From assembly GCA_035452965.1 (NCBI GenBank), contig DAOTCE010000038.1, forward strand, positions 1 through 49,159: 49,159 bases of DNA, in the 5' to 3' direction. The stretch is from Candidatus Paceibacterota bacterium. Lineage in GTDB: Bacteria > Verrucomicrobiota > Verrucomicrobiia > Limisphaerales > UBA8199. The notes under the pieces were generated by a model that did not search any database, was not told where the DNA came from, and was given only the letters and a program-made list of their open reading frames with translations. Each line of letters opens with the position of its first letter. The stretch's first letter is position 1. Both the position numbers and the translations under genes were made by a program. Positions 42,729-49,159 of the stretch are shown here, one piece after another.

Positions 42729-43319
42729 ATGCGCTCTGCGTTGAACGCTCTGCCGCCGCTGATCCTGGCTTCCGCATCACCTCGGCGGTCGGACTTGCTG
42801 CGCCAGTTGCGCGTGGAGTTCAAGGTCGTGCCGGCGGACCTGCCGGAAATCCATCACGAGCAGTTGACGGCCCGCGAGCTCTGCCAGATCAACGCCTACC
42901 GTAAGGCGCGATTTGTTGCCAAGAAAGCTCCCGACGCACTGGTGCTGGCGGCAGACACCCTGGTTTACTTGCATAGCATGCTATTTGGCAAGCCGGGCGA
43001 CATCCAGGAGGCGTACCAGATGCTGAGACGCCTGGAAGGCCGATCTCATCAGGTGGTAACCGGGATTTGCCTATTGCATCTCCGGGGCCATCGCCAGGCT
43101 GTCTTCGCGGAAACTACCACCGTGGCCTTTAAGCCGCTGGATGAGGCGGCCATCGCTCGTTACCTGAGCCGGGTCAACCCGCTGGACAAAGCAGGCGCGT
43201 ACGCCATTCAAGAGCACGGGGATCTCATTGTGAAGGAGATCACCGGTTCCTACAGCAACGTGGTCGGCTTGCCCATGGAACGACTTGCCGCCGAACTGAA
43301 GTCGTGGGCCGCGACGTGA
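42729..43319 (+). CDS. maf: Maf-family nucleotide pyrophosphatase
   Basis: Hydrolyses non-canonical or methylated nucleoside triphosphates (dTTP/UTP-type Maf). 196 residues, normal length, from ATG 42729. 'LILASASPRRSDLLRQL' is the family signature; 'DALVLAADTLVYLHSMLFGKPGD' contains the catalytic Asp and the Lys of the active site; 'RSHQVVTGICLL' and 'DKAGAYAIQEHGDLIVKEI' with 'GSYSNVVGLPMERL' complete the motifs. In most members the motif reads 'ADTVV'; here it is 'ADTLV'. The frame extension to 42453 lies on top of dapF and is not used. Divergent from dapF with about 106 bases between. Confidence 0.94.
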   Translation: MRSALNALPPLILASASPRRSDLLRQLRVEFKVVPADLPEIHHEQLTARELCQINAYRKARFVAKKAPDALVLAADTLVYLHSMLFGKPGDIQEAYQMLRRLEGRSHQVVTGICLLHLRGHRQAVFAETTTVAFKPLDEAAIARYLSRVNPLDKAGAYAIQEHGDLIVKEITGSYSNVVGLPMERLAAELKSWAAT

Positions 43320-43349
43320 AGGTGCGCCTCAACTTTCACGTGGCGCGCG

Positions 43350-44726
43350 TCAGCCGCGGCTCAATTCCTGCCACAGATAAGCGCTCATCGCCTGGCCTTT
43401 GGCAAAGCACCCCAGGTCAAACTTCTCGTTCGGCGAGTGGGCGTTGTCGTCAGGCAGGGCCAGCCCCAGTAAAAGCGCGTCGGCGCGGAGTATCTTCTTG
43501 AAGTGGTTGACGATTGGGATTGAGCCGCCTTCGCGGACGAGCACCGGTTCGCGGCCGAAGGCCCGCTTGAGCGCGCGCAAGGCAGCCCGCGCCTGGGGTC
43601 CCGTGGGGGAAACCAGGTAAGGCTCCGCGCCGTGGCCCCCTTGGATGTCCAGGCGCACTGTCGGCGGGCACAGCTTCTCCAATTGCCGCCGGACGCACTT
43701 CATAACATGCTTCGGGTCCTGGTTGGGCACCAGTCGCACGGTGATCTTGGCGCGCGCCCAGGCCGGCACAATGGTCTTGCTCCCTTCGCCCTGGTACCCG
43801 CTCGTCAGGCCGTTTATCTCGAAGGTCGGCCGGGCAGAGCGCTGTTCCGCCGGGGTGAAACCGTGTTCGCCAAAGAGCTTTGGCACGCCCAGCAGACGCT
43901 GGTAATCGCGGGCATCAAAGGGCACTCGCGCATACTGCTTGCGCTCATAGGCGGACAACGGCTGCACGCCATCGTAGAAACCCGGGATCGCTACGCGGCC
44001 TTTCGCGTCGCGCAGTTTGCCCAAAAGTTGGCAGAGGGCCATCGCCGGGTTGTCCACCGTCCCGCCAAAAATGCCCGAATGCAGATCGCGCGATGGCCCA
44101 TGCAACGTCACCTGGAAACTGGCAATGCCCCGCAGGGCGTAGGTCAGCGCGGGATGCTTCGACGTCGGCATGCCGGTGTCGGAGATCACAATCGCGTCGC
44201 AAGCCAGCTCGGACCGGTGCTCCCGCAGGAAAGTGGCCAGACTGCTGCTGCCAACTTCCTCCTCGCCCTCGATCACGAAGGTGATGTCGCATGGCAACGG
44301 CGTCTCCGTCTTGAGATACGCCTCCACCGCCTTAAGGTGCGCCAGGTTTTGGCCCTTGTTATCGCTGGCGCCGCGGCCGAAGATAGCGCCACGGACCACG
44401 CGCGGCTCAAACGGCGGCGAGGTCCACAAGCCGAGCGGTTCGGGGGGCTGCACGTCGTAATGCCCATAAACCACAAAATGCGGGCGGCGCGCCCCCCCTG
44501 ACCTGGCCTGCGGCGTCCTGGCGATCACGATGGGATTGCCCGCGGTGGCGCAGAGCCGTGCCTGCAAGCCGATCCGGCGGCAGTGCTTCACGACCCATTC
44601 CGCGCACGCGCGCAAATCAGGGCGGTGCTGCGGCTGAGCGGAAACGCTGGGAAACCTTACGTAGTCGCAGAGTTCAGCCAGGGCGCGAGGTTGGTTCTGC
44701 TTGAGGTAGTTAATAACAGCTTGCAT
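43350..44726 (-). CDS. M20-family dipeptidase/peptidase
   Basis: A 458-residue cytoplasmic metallopeptidase of the M20 family (dipeptidase/CNDP-like). 'VVYGHYDVQPPEPLGLW' holds the first zinc His and Asp; 'GRGASDNKGQNLAHLKA' the bridging Asp; 'FVIEGEEEVGSSSL' the catalytic Glu and zinc Glu; 'LHSGIFGGTVDNPAMAL' begins the dimerisation domain; 'VREGGSIPIVNHF' and 'DDNAHSPNEKFDL' carry the final ligand His. All metal residues are present. Substrates are probably dipeptides. ATG 44726 was chosen; the extension to 44897 overlaps the divergent methyltransferase gene. It converges with maf. Confidence 0.93.
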   Translation of the reverse strand: MQAVINYLKQNQPRALAELCDYVRFPSVSAQPQHRPDLRACAEWVVKHCRRIGLQARLCATAGNPIVIARTPQARSGGARRPHFVVYGHYDVQPPEPLGLWTSPPFEPRVVRGAIFGRGASDNKGQNLAHLKAVEAYLKTETPLPCDITFVIEGEEEVGSSSLATFLREHRSELACDAIVISDTGMPTSKHPALTYALRGIASFQVTLHGPSRDLHSGIFGGTVDNPAMALCQLLGKLRDAKGRVAIPGFYDGVQPLSAYERKQYARVPFDARDYQRLLGVPKLFGEHGFTPAEQRSARPTFEINGLTSGYQGEGSKTIVPAWARAKITVRLVPNQDPKHVMKCVRRQLEKLCPPTVRLDIQGGHGAEPYLVSPTGPQARAALRALKRAFGREPVLVREGGSIPIVNHFKKILRADALLLGLALPDDNAHSPNEKFDLGCFAKGQAMSAYLWQELSRG

Positions 44727-44756
44727 TACGGGCGTTGTAGCAGGGAAAGTCACGCT

Positions 44757-45959
44757 ATGCAATCGCTGCCGACTCTCTTGCTCAAGCCCGGTGAAGCCGA
44801 CCGCCTCCTCGCCGGCCACCCCTGGGTCTATCACGGGTCCGTTCTCCGGCTCACGCAGCCCGCCGCGGATGGCGCCCTGGTGCAAGTCAAAGACCATCGC
44901 CAGCGTCTTCTGGGCACAGGCTTTTACAACTCCAAGTCCAGGATCAACGTGCGCGTCCTATCGCCGGATCGCGTCGAGGTAAACCAGGCCTTCTTCGAGG
45001 AGCGCATTCGGGCGGCTCTGGCGGTGCGGCAGAAGCATTTGCCTGGCGCCACTTCCTTCCGCGTGGTGAATGCGGAAAGCGATTTCCTCAGCGGCCTCAT
45101 CATAGACAAGTATGAGGACGTGCTGGTCGTGCAGATTTCATCGCTGGGCATGGACCAGCGCAAGGATCTGATTGTGGCCGCGCTGCAGGCCCTCTTCGCG
45201 CCGCGGGCAATCGTGCAACGGAGCGAGGTCGCCTCGCGCAAGTTCGAGGGCCTGGGAGAGGCCAGCGGTGTCCTGGCGGGAACGCTCGGAAGCCCGGCTT
45301 CGGTTACCTTAAACGGCCTGCGATTCGAGGCGGATGTGCTCGGCGGGCACAAGACCGGCCTGTATCTCGACCAGCAGGTGAATTGTCGGCGCGTGGCCGA
45401 TTTGGCGAAAGGCGCGCAGGTGCTGGACTGCTTCAGCTTCGTGGGCGGGTTCGGGCTGCACGCCGCCCGGGCCGGAGCCGCGCACGTGCACATGCTCGAC
45501 CAGAGCGCCGAGGCCCTGGCCGCTGCCGCGCGCAATGCGGCCGCCAATAACCTGGCCGGGCAGTGCTCATTCGAAACAGTGAACGTCTTCGATTGGTTCA
45601 AGATGCAGACTGCGACCCAGCCTCACGAGAAGCTCGTTCCCCGCTGGGATTTGATTGTGCTCGACCCGCCCTCCTTCACGCGCAACCGCGCTTCAGTGCC
45701 GGACGCCTTGCGCGGTTACAAGGAGATTCATCTGCGCGCGCTCAAGCTGCTCAAGGCCGGCGGCACACTCGCAACCTTCTGCTGCTCGCATCATGTGAAT
45801 GCCGGTTTGTTCCAGGACACCGTCCTCTCAGCCGCGTTCGATGCCCGCCGCATCCTGCGCCGTATTGACACCTACTCGCAGTCCCCCGACCACCCGATCA
45901 TCCCGATGATCCCGGAGACGGAGTATTTGAAGGGATTTGCGTTCGAGGTGGTAAAGTAG
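44757..45959 (+). CDS. rlmI: RlmI-type 23S rRNA (cytosine) methyltransferase
   Basis: Class I SAM-dependent methyltransferase that modifies a cytosine of 23S rRNA in E. coli. 400 residues from ATG 44757, preceded by GGGAAAG. An N-terminal PUA-like RNA-binding domain ('LLLKPGEADRLLAGHPWVYHG') is followed by 'NVRVLSPDRVEVNQAFFEERI' and 'FRVVNAESDFLSGLIIDKYED'. The SAM site 'KGAQVLDCFSFVGGFGLHAA' and the target-base motif 'LIVLDPPSFTRNR' are clear; 'CCSHHVNAGLF' near the C-terminus is typical. The exact base specificity could differ (RlmI or RlmK-like). It starts 30 bases from the divergent M20 gene. Confidence 0.9.
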   Translation: MQSLPTLLLKPGEADRLLAGHPWVYHGSVLRLTQPAADGALVQVKDHRQRLLGTGFYNSKSRINVRVLSPDRVEVNQAFFEERIRAALAVRQKHLPGATSFRVVNAESDFLSGLIIDKYEDVLVVQISSLGMDQRKDLIVAALQALFAPRAIVQRSEVASRKFEGLGEASGVLAGTLGSPASVTLNGLRFEADVLGGHKTGLYLDQQVNCRRVADLAKGAQVLDCFSFVGGFGLHAARAGAAHVHMLDQSAEALAAAARNAAANNLAGQCSFETVNVFDWFKMQTATQPHEKLVPRWDLIVLDPPSFTRNRASVPDALRGYKEIHLRALKLLKAGGTLATFCCSHHVNAGLFQDTVLSAAFDARRILRRIDTYSQSPDHPIIPMIPETEYLKGFAFEVVK

Positions 45960-45991
45960 GCCTCTGCCGCCGTCTCCAAGCCCGGCCCGCC

Positions 45992-47110
45992 CTACGCTTT
46001 GAGCAGGTTGAGCTGCCAGCTCATCAATTCACCGGCGTGCTTATCCCAATCGTGGGCCAGGTCCGAGAGGACTGAGCGACTGGCAATGAGTGTGGGATCA
46101 ATGCCAAGGCTGGCGCCATGAGCGTTGCGTCGCTTTTCCAGCTCCGCATAGCGCCGCCGTTCACCCTCGCTCGAGCGGCGCGCGACTCGGCGCGGGATTC
46201 TGGGGTATTGCTCGGGCGCAAGGCCAAGCCCCTGGGCAATAGCCTTGTTCACCCCGCTTCGGCGCCGTTCAGAGATGTGCCGCGGCAGAAACGGCTCGAT
46301 GGCTTGATCTGCCACCGCGGCTGCGGCAATCCGGACCAGCGCCTCATGGCTCAACACAAAGAACGGCGGCCGGTTGGCGGCGAGGGCCTCCTTTTCGCGC
46401 CACCGCCACAGCTCCCGCAAGACCGCCAATGCCGGGCGGTCCAGGAGGTGGCTGCCTTTGACGCGCCAGACCGAGTCCATATCCGGGAGGCGGTGCGCCG
46501 TTGAGTCCTTGATGAGCCGCGCGCAAGATTCCTCCTGCCAGGCCAGCCGCCGCTTCGCATGCAGTTCGGACTTAAGGCGATCCGCCAAAGGCTTGAGGTA
46601 ATGGGTATCGTTCCGCGCGTAATGTTCCATCCGCTGCGTCAGCGGCCGTATGGCCCAGTTGGCCTTTTGCGCCCCCTTCTCCAATTTGACGCCGAGATAC
46701 TTCTCCACCAGATGGCTCAGCCCGAACTGCCGGAGACCCAACAGCCGCGCGCCGAGCATCGTGTCGAAGATGGCGCTGGGCACAAATTCGTGGTGCTTCC
46801 GCAACAGGCGCAGGTCGTAATCCGCGCCGTGCATAATCAGTTCCCGTCCGGTCAACGCATCCAGCAGCGGATCCAGATTAATGCGCGCGAGGGGATCAAC
46901 GAGCCGGTCACCGGCGACCGTGCTGACTTGAATCAGGCAAATCTTCTCCGGGTAAGCATGCAAGCTGTCCGCCTCCGTGTCCACGGCTACCCACGCCGCC
47001 GCCCGGAGCACGGGCAGGAAGGTCTCCAGCTTGCGTTCAGTGTCAATCACAGATGGGAATATATTTGCGGCGCGGCCAAGGGCGATAGCTAAATCGCCGA
47101 AACCCTGCAC
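45992..47110 (-). CDS. rnd: Ribonuclease D
   Basis: A 372-residue DEDDy 3'-5' exoribonuclease involved in tRNA 3' maturation. Catalytic residues: Asp44 and Glu46 in 'VAVDTEADSLHAY', Asp in 'MHGADYDLRLL' (Asp97/Asp99), and Tyr164 with Asp168 in 'EHYARNDTHYLKPL'. An HRDC domain follows ('DRPALAVLRELWRWREKEAL' to 'ISERRRSGVNKAI'). The length and order fit. The start may be ATG 47110 or a GTG about 20 codons later (the first 20 residues are poorly conserved). It converges with rlmI (33 bases between). Confidence 0.93.
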   Translation of the reverse strand: MQGFGDLAIALGRAANIFPSVIDTERKLETFLPVLRAAAWVAVDTEADSLHAYPEKICLIQVSTVAGDRLVDPLARINLDPLLDALTGRELIMHGADYDLRLLRKHHEFVPSAIFDTMLGARLLGLRQFGLSHLVEKYLGVKLEKGAQKANWAIRPLTQRMEHYARNDTHYLKPLADRLKSELHAKRRLAWQEESCARLIKDSTAHRLPDMDSVWRVKGSHLLDRPALAVLRELWRWREKEALAANRPPFFVLSHEALVRIAAAAVADQAIEPFLPRHISERRRSGVNKAIAQGLGLAPEQYPRIPRRVARRSSEGERRRYAELEKRRNAHGASLGIDPTLIASRSVLSDLAHDWDKHAGELMSWQLNLLKA

Positions 47111-47197
47111 CGATCCTCCCCTGGCAGCCCCCTCGCACGGGCATTACCAGCCAGGCAACTACGACGGCAGGGTTGCCTCAAGCCCATCGGTCGGATA

Positions 47198-47257
47198 GGG
47201 ACGTTTCACCGAGACGTTTGTGCTTGCGCGGAATCGGACGTCTCGGCGAGGCGTCCC
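47198..47257. repeat. Long GC-rich hairpin with G-U-type arms between rnd and the regulator
   Basis: The left arm 47198-47219 (GGGACG... to ...GAGACGTTT) and right arm 47236-47257 (GGACGTCTCGG... to ...GCGTCCC) pair over 22 positions around a 16-base loop. All mismatches but one are C/T, so they would be G-U pairs if the plus strand were transcribed. Such covariation is the mark of a selected RNA structure or of a decaying repeat. It resembles the hairpin at 37713. It lies at the divergent rnd/regulator junction. Confidence 0.6.
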
Positions 47258-47354
47258 CGCCAACGAATGGTCGAGTTTGATGCACCCCTGCCCAACTGCC
47301 CACCGGTGTGGATTTGCTTGGACGGGATCATCGGAATTGGCTATTCCTCGGGAG

Positions 47355-48491
47355 ATGCGACCGACTGTTGTACGGACGTGGGGCAAGACCCGCCTGCCAC
47401 AAAGATCGTCCCTGGTGACACAGACGGCGACCATCCTCAAAGAGCGAATTCACGCGGGCGAATGGCATAGATGGCTGCCCGGGGAGCACGAGCTGTGCGC
47501 GGAGTTGCAGGTGGCTCGAATGACGCTGCGCGGGGCGTTGGCTCAGTTAGAGCGCGCCGGCCTGGTCCGGGCCGGCCAGGGCAAACGCCGCGAAATCCTG
47601 ACGCGCCGGCGGCGAGCCGCGCCGGGGGTCAGCGGGCGGGTACTGCTCTTGACACCCGTGCCCCTGAGCGTGCTTTCCCACCTCCATGTCTATTGCGCCA
47701 ACGAATTGCGCGAGGCGCTTGAGAAGGTCGGATTTCACTTTGAAATCCACGCCGAGCGGGGCCTGTACGGGCATGGCTCCGTCGCCAACCTCGAACGGTT
47801 GCTCACGCAACTCCGCCCGGCAGCCTGCGTCCTGGTGTCCTCGACAGAGAAGATGCAGCTCTGGTTCTCCCGGCGGCGTTTGCCCTGCGTGATCTGGGGA
47901 ACCAAATACCCCGGTGTGGAGCTGCCTTCCGTGGATAAGGCCCACCGTGCGGTCTGCCGGCATGCCGTGGGCCTGTTCCTGGCCCGTGGCCACCGGCGTG
48001 CGGTCCTCCTGAATCCCGGTTCCGGCGCCGCCGGCGACCTCGAAAGCGAGGAAGGTTTCCGCGAAGGCGCCGCCCAGCACAAACAGGAGAATGTCGAAGC
48101 CACTATTGCCCGCCATGACGGCACGGTCGCCGATATCTGCAACGTCGTGGCGGCATTGCTGAGGCGGAGCCCCCTTCCAACCGCGCTGCTGGTTTCCCGC
48201 GCGGCATATGTGCTTACCGTCATGGGATACCTGATGCGGCGCGGCTTGCGCCTCCCGGAGGACGTCGCGCTGATCTCGCGCGATCACGAGCCTTTCCTGG
48301 ACCAAATGGTGCCCAGCGTGGCCCGCTACGTGATCAGTCCCCACAATATGGCGCACCGCACCTTCACCACAGTGCTGGAGACCCTGCAAACCGGTTTGGT
48401 CAGCACGGCCAATTACCAGATCATGCCGACGTTTACCGAAGGCGAGACGCTCGGCCCCGGCCCGGCTCATCCCCCAGTTCCTCCAGGCTGA
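47355..48491 (+). CDS. Transcriptional regulator: GntR-type DNA-binding domain with LacI-type sensor
   Basis: A 378-residue regulator from ATG 47355. Residues about 18-85 form a GntR winged helix ('VTQTATILKERIHAGEWHRW', 'LPGEHELCAELQVARMTLR', 'ALAQLERAGLVRAGQGKRRE'). Residues about 95-370 are a periplasmic-binding-protein-like sensor as in LacI/GalR regulators, ending 'LRLPEDVALISRDHEPFLDQ' and 'ISPHNMAHRTFTTVLETLQT'. Such GntR+LacI chimeras are frequent in Verrucomicrobia and usually control sugar-use genes. No cognate operon lies next to it in this window; the glycosidase genes are more than 20 kb away. The frame opens at 47220, but that upstream part crosses the hairpin at 47198-47257 and is not conserved-looking, so the later start is preferred. 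Confidence 0.85.
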   Translation: MRPTVVRTWGKTRLPQRSSLVTQTATILKERIHAGEWHRWLPGEHELCAELQVARMTLRGALAQLERAGLVRAGQGKRREILTRRRRAAPGVSGRVLLLTPVPLSVLSHLHVYCANELREALEKVGFHFEIHAERGLYGHGSVANLERLLTQLRPAACVLVSSTEKMQLWFSRRRLPCVIWGTKYPGVELPSVDKAHRAVCRHAVGLFLARGHRRAVLLNPGSGAAGDLESEEGFREGAAQHKQENVEATIARHDGTVADICNVVAALLRRSPLPTALLVSRAAYVLTVMGYLMRRGLRLPEDVALISRDHEPFLDQMVPSVARYVISPHNMAHRTFTTVLETLQTGLVSTANYQIMPTFTEGETLGPGPAHPPVPPG

Positions 48492-48745
48492 GATATTGCC
48501 AGCCGCGCAATCCCGGGCTGAATGATCCAACGCTGTCACCGTTCGGAGTCGCCCCTTGCCCCATCCATCAGTATCCCGTGGACAGAATAAGGTCCTTCGC
48601 GTATTTCCGGACAACCCCGATGACGATTGGTCGCCTCGCACCCCCTTTCTTTACCCAGAGCACCCCCGCCTGACGAGCGACGACGCCATTACAGTGCTCC
48701 CAAGCTGGCGTCAGCTTGCGGATGGCTTGGTAATGTGGCGATACC

Positions 48746-48791
48746 ACGGTGTGTATCCCATGGGGAGCGCTCCCCATGGGATACACACCGT
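48746..48791. repeat. 46-base perfect palindrome inside repeat copy 2
   Basis: The same 42-base palindrome as at 10215-10256, with a further CG and AT pair on each side. No spacer separates the arms. Identity with copy 1 across 42 bases, against diverged flanks, points to selection or gene conversion on the palindrome. Confidence 0.95.
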
Positions 48792-48872
48792 AGCACCACC
48801 ATGTCGGCACCGGATCGCCCAGCCAAGGATGACGGGGTCAGCAGGCACTGGAGGAGGCGAGCAACCAGCATT

Positions 48873-48893
48873 ACTGTCCAAAATATGGACAGT
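48873..48893. repeat. Second hairpin of repeat copy 2
   Basis: ACTGTCC/GGACAGT stem with the loop AAAATAT, identical to the inner part of the hairpin at 10339-10361. The outermost C-G pair of copy 1 is a T-G here, which still pairs in RNA. Confidence 0.85.
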
Positions 48894-49109
48894 GCGGGAC
48901 TGGAAATCACGTGCACCGATGCGGTTCTGGCTATGGCGGTTCAATGAATCCCGCAGCCGCAGACGCTAATTCGCTCCATTTCATCTCCTGCCCATGCGGC
49001 GTGCGCCGACTGACGTCTGGGGGGCTACGCCATTCCTCAAAACGCTCCAGGCCATCCAATCTGGATGGATGAGAAACACCATTGGCACCTCACGAAGATC
49101 TGTGAAGAA

Positions 49110-49159
49110 ATCGGGTAGGAGGTGAGGGTTAGAACCTCACCGTCCTCCCACACCACCGG
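49110..49159 (-). mobile_element. 3' end of a group II intron (domains V/VI), entering from the right edge
   Basis: Read on the minus strand, the window edge gives CGGTGGTGTGGGAGGACGG, then a hairpin GGTGAGG/CCTCACC with outer AGGA/TCCT pairs, then TCCTACCCGAT. This is the usual end of bacterial group II introns: the 3' strand of domain V, the domain VI stem, a bulged branch-point A about eight bases from the end, and a terminal AY (GAT). Conceptual translation yields the 'RWCGR' peptide often seen as a spurious annotation next to intron reverse transcriptases. The intron body and any maturase gene would lie beyond the right edge. The identification rests on this short end only. Confidence 0.6.

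Larger units (their letters stand above)
48699..48937. repeat. Palindromic repeat element, copy 2
   Basis: Second full copy of the element at 10158-10400. From 48705 it runs CTGGCGT...GCTTGCGG, the large palindrome, GCACCACC, GGGTCAG, CTGGAG.AGGC, the AAAATAT-loop hairpin, and finally GGTTCTGGCT. Spacing between the two palindromes is about the same as in copy 1. It starts about 210 bases after the regulator stop and ends about 170 bases before the group II intron end. Confidence 0.85.

Noticed and set aside
48556..48969. Plus-strand frame across repeat copy 2 encoding 'GVYPMGSAPHGIHT'
   Set aside because: The peptide is simply the palindrome translated; the same words appear on both strands and in copy 1. 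No start context or domain supports a gene.
49052..49068. CCATCCA-ATC-TGGATGG perfect hairpin near the right end
   Set aside because: Short, single, and not followed by a T-run; the relation to the intron insertion site is unclear.
49085..49159. Possible tRNA 3' end because of a T-arm-like GGTTAGAACC and a CACACCA sequence
   Set aside because: No matching 5' acceptor strand, anticodon arm or D-arm was found in the preceding 80 bases; the group II intron reading explains the sequence better.
1..49159. CRISPR arrays, rRNA genes, complete insertion sequences, prophage or defence-system genes
   Set aside because: None was seen: no regularly spaced direct repeats of CRISPR size, no rRNA signature, and no transposase, integrase, nuclease or phage structural frame in the window.

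Overview
The window looks like a chromosomal segment of a Gram-negative, GC-rich member of the PVC superphylum, most likely a Verrucomicrobiota relative (Pedosphaera/Limisphaerales-like). This is inferred from the gene style. There are many large Sec- or Tat-exported proteins carrying Calx-beta, Ig-like, right-handed beta-helix and choice-of-anchor-like domains, and several have a C-terminal domain with the pattern 'IxRSPDLxxWxxV...FYRI'. A kdsB-pyrG pair (Kdo supply for lipopolysaccharide) is present. Clear Shine-Dalgarno sequences are rare. No rRNA or tRNA was seen that would fix the taxonomy.

Left half (about 1-27,500) is a secretome and carbohydrate-catabolism region in which nearly every gene has an export signal. 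It holds a cut-off Ig-like surface protein, a Tat-exported DegT/DnrJ-type PLP aminotransferase, a beta-helix protein, a PHP phosphoesterase, and a pair of amidohydrolase-fold proteins of which the second has lost its metal ligands. A decayed SGNH/sialate-O-acetylesterase gene, a large TIM-barrel-like protein, two roughly 1,040-1,050-residue GH106-like glycosidases, a phosphodiester glycosidase (NAGPA) fused to Ig and carbohydrate-binding-like domains, a GxGYxYP protein, a Calx-beta protein, a neutral-ceramidase-like protein, a zinc-ribbon membrane protein and a DUF481 outer-membrane protein complete it. Together they suggest stepwise removal of decorations and rhamnose-like residues from a complex glycan, but no substrate can be proved from sequence.

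Right half (about 27,500-48,500) is mostly housekeeping: an unrecognised 680-residue protein, kdsB, pyrG, folC, sdhCAB (overlapping ATGA junctions), folK-dapB (ATGA overlap), a nucleoside:H+-symporter-type MFS carrier with a large extra loop, dapF-dapA, maf, an M20 dipeptidase, an RlmI-type rRNA methyltransferase, ribonuclease D, and a GntR/LacI-type hybrid regulator.

The most unusual layer is non-coding. A roughly 240-bp repeat occurs twice (10158-10400 and 48699-48937). Each copy has an identical 42-nt perfect palindrome plus an identical second hairpin, set in diverged spacers. A third copy, only the left 58 bp, forms the 3' end of the 680-codon gene. Two further long hairpins with a GTCTC/GAGAC core (37713 and 47198) may be a second repeat family. 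The right edge of the window ends inside what reads, on the minus strand, as the 3' end (domain V/VI and splice site) of a group II intron.
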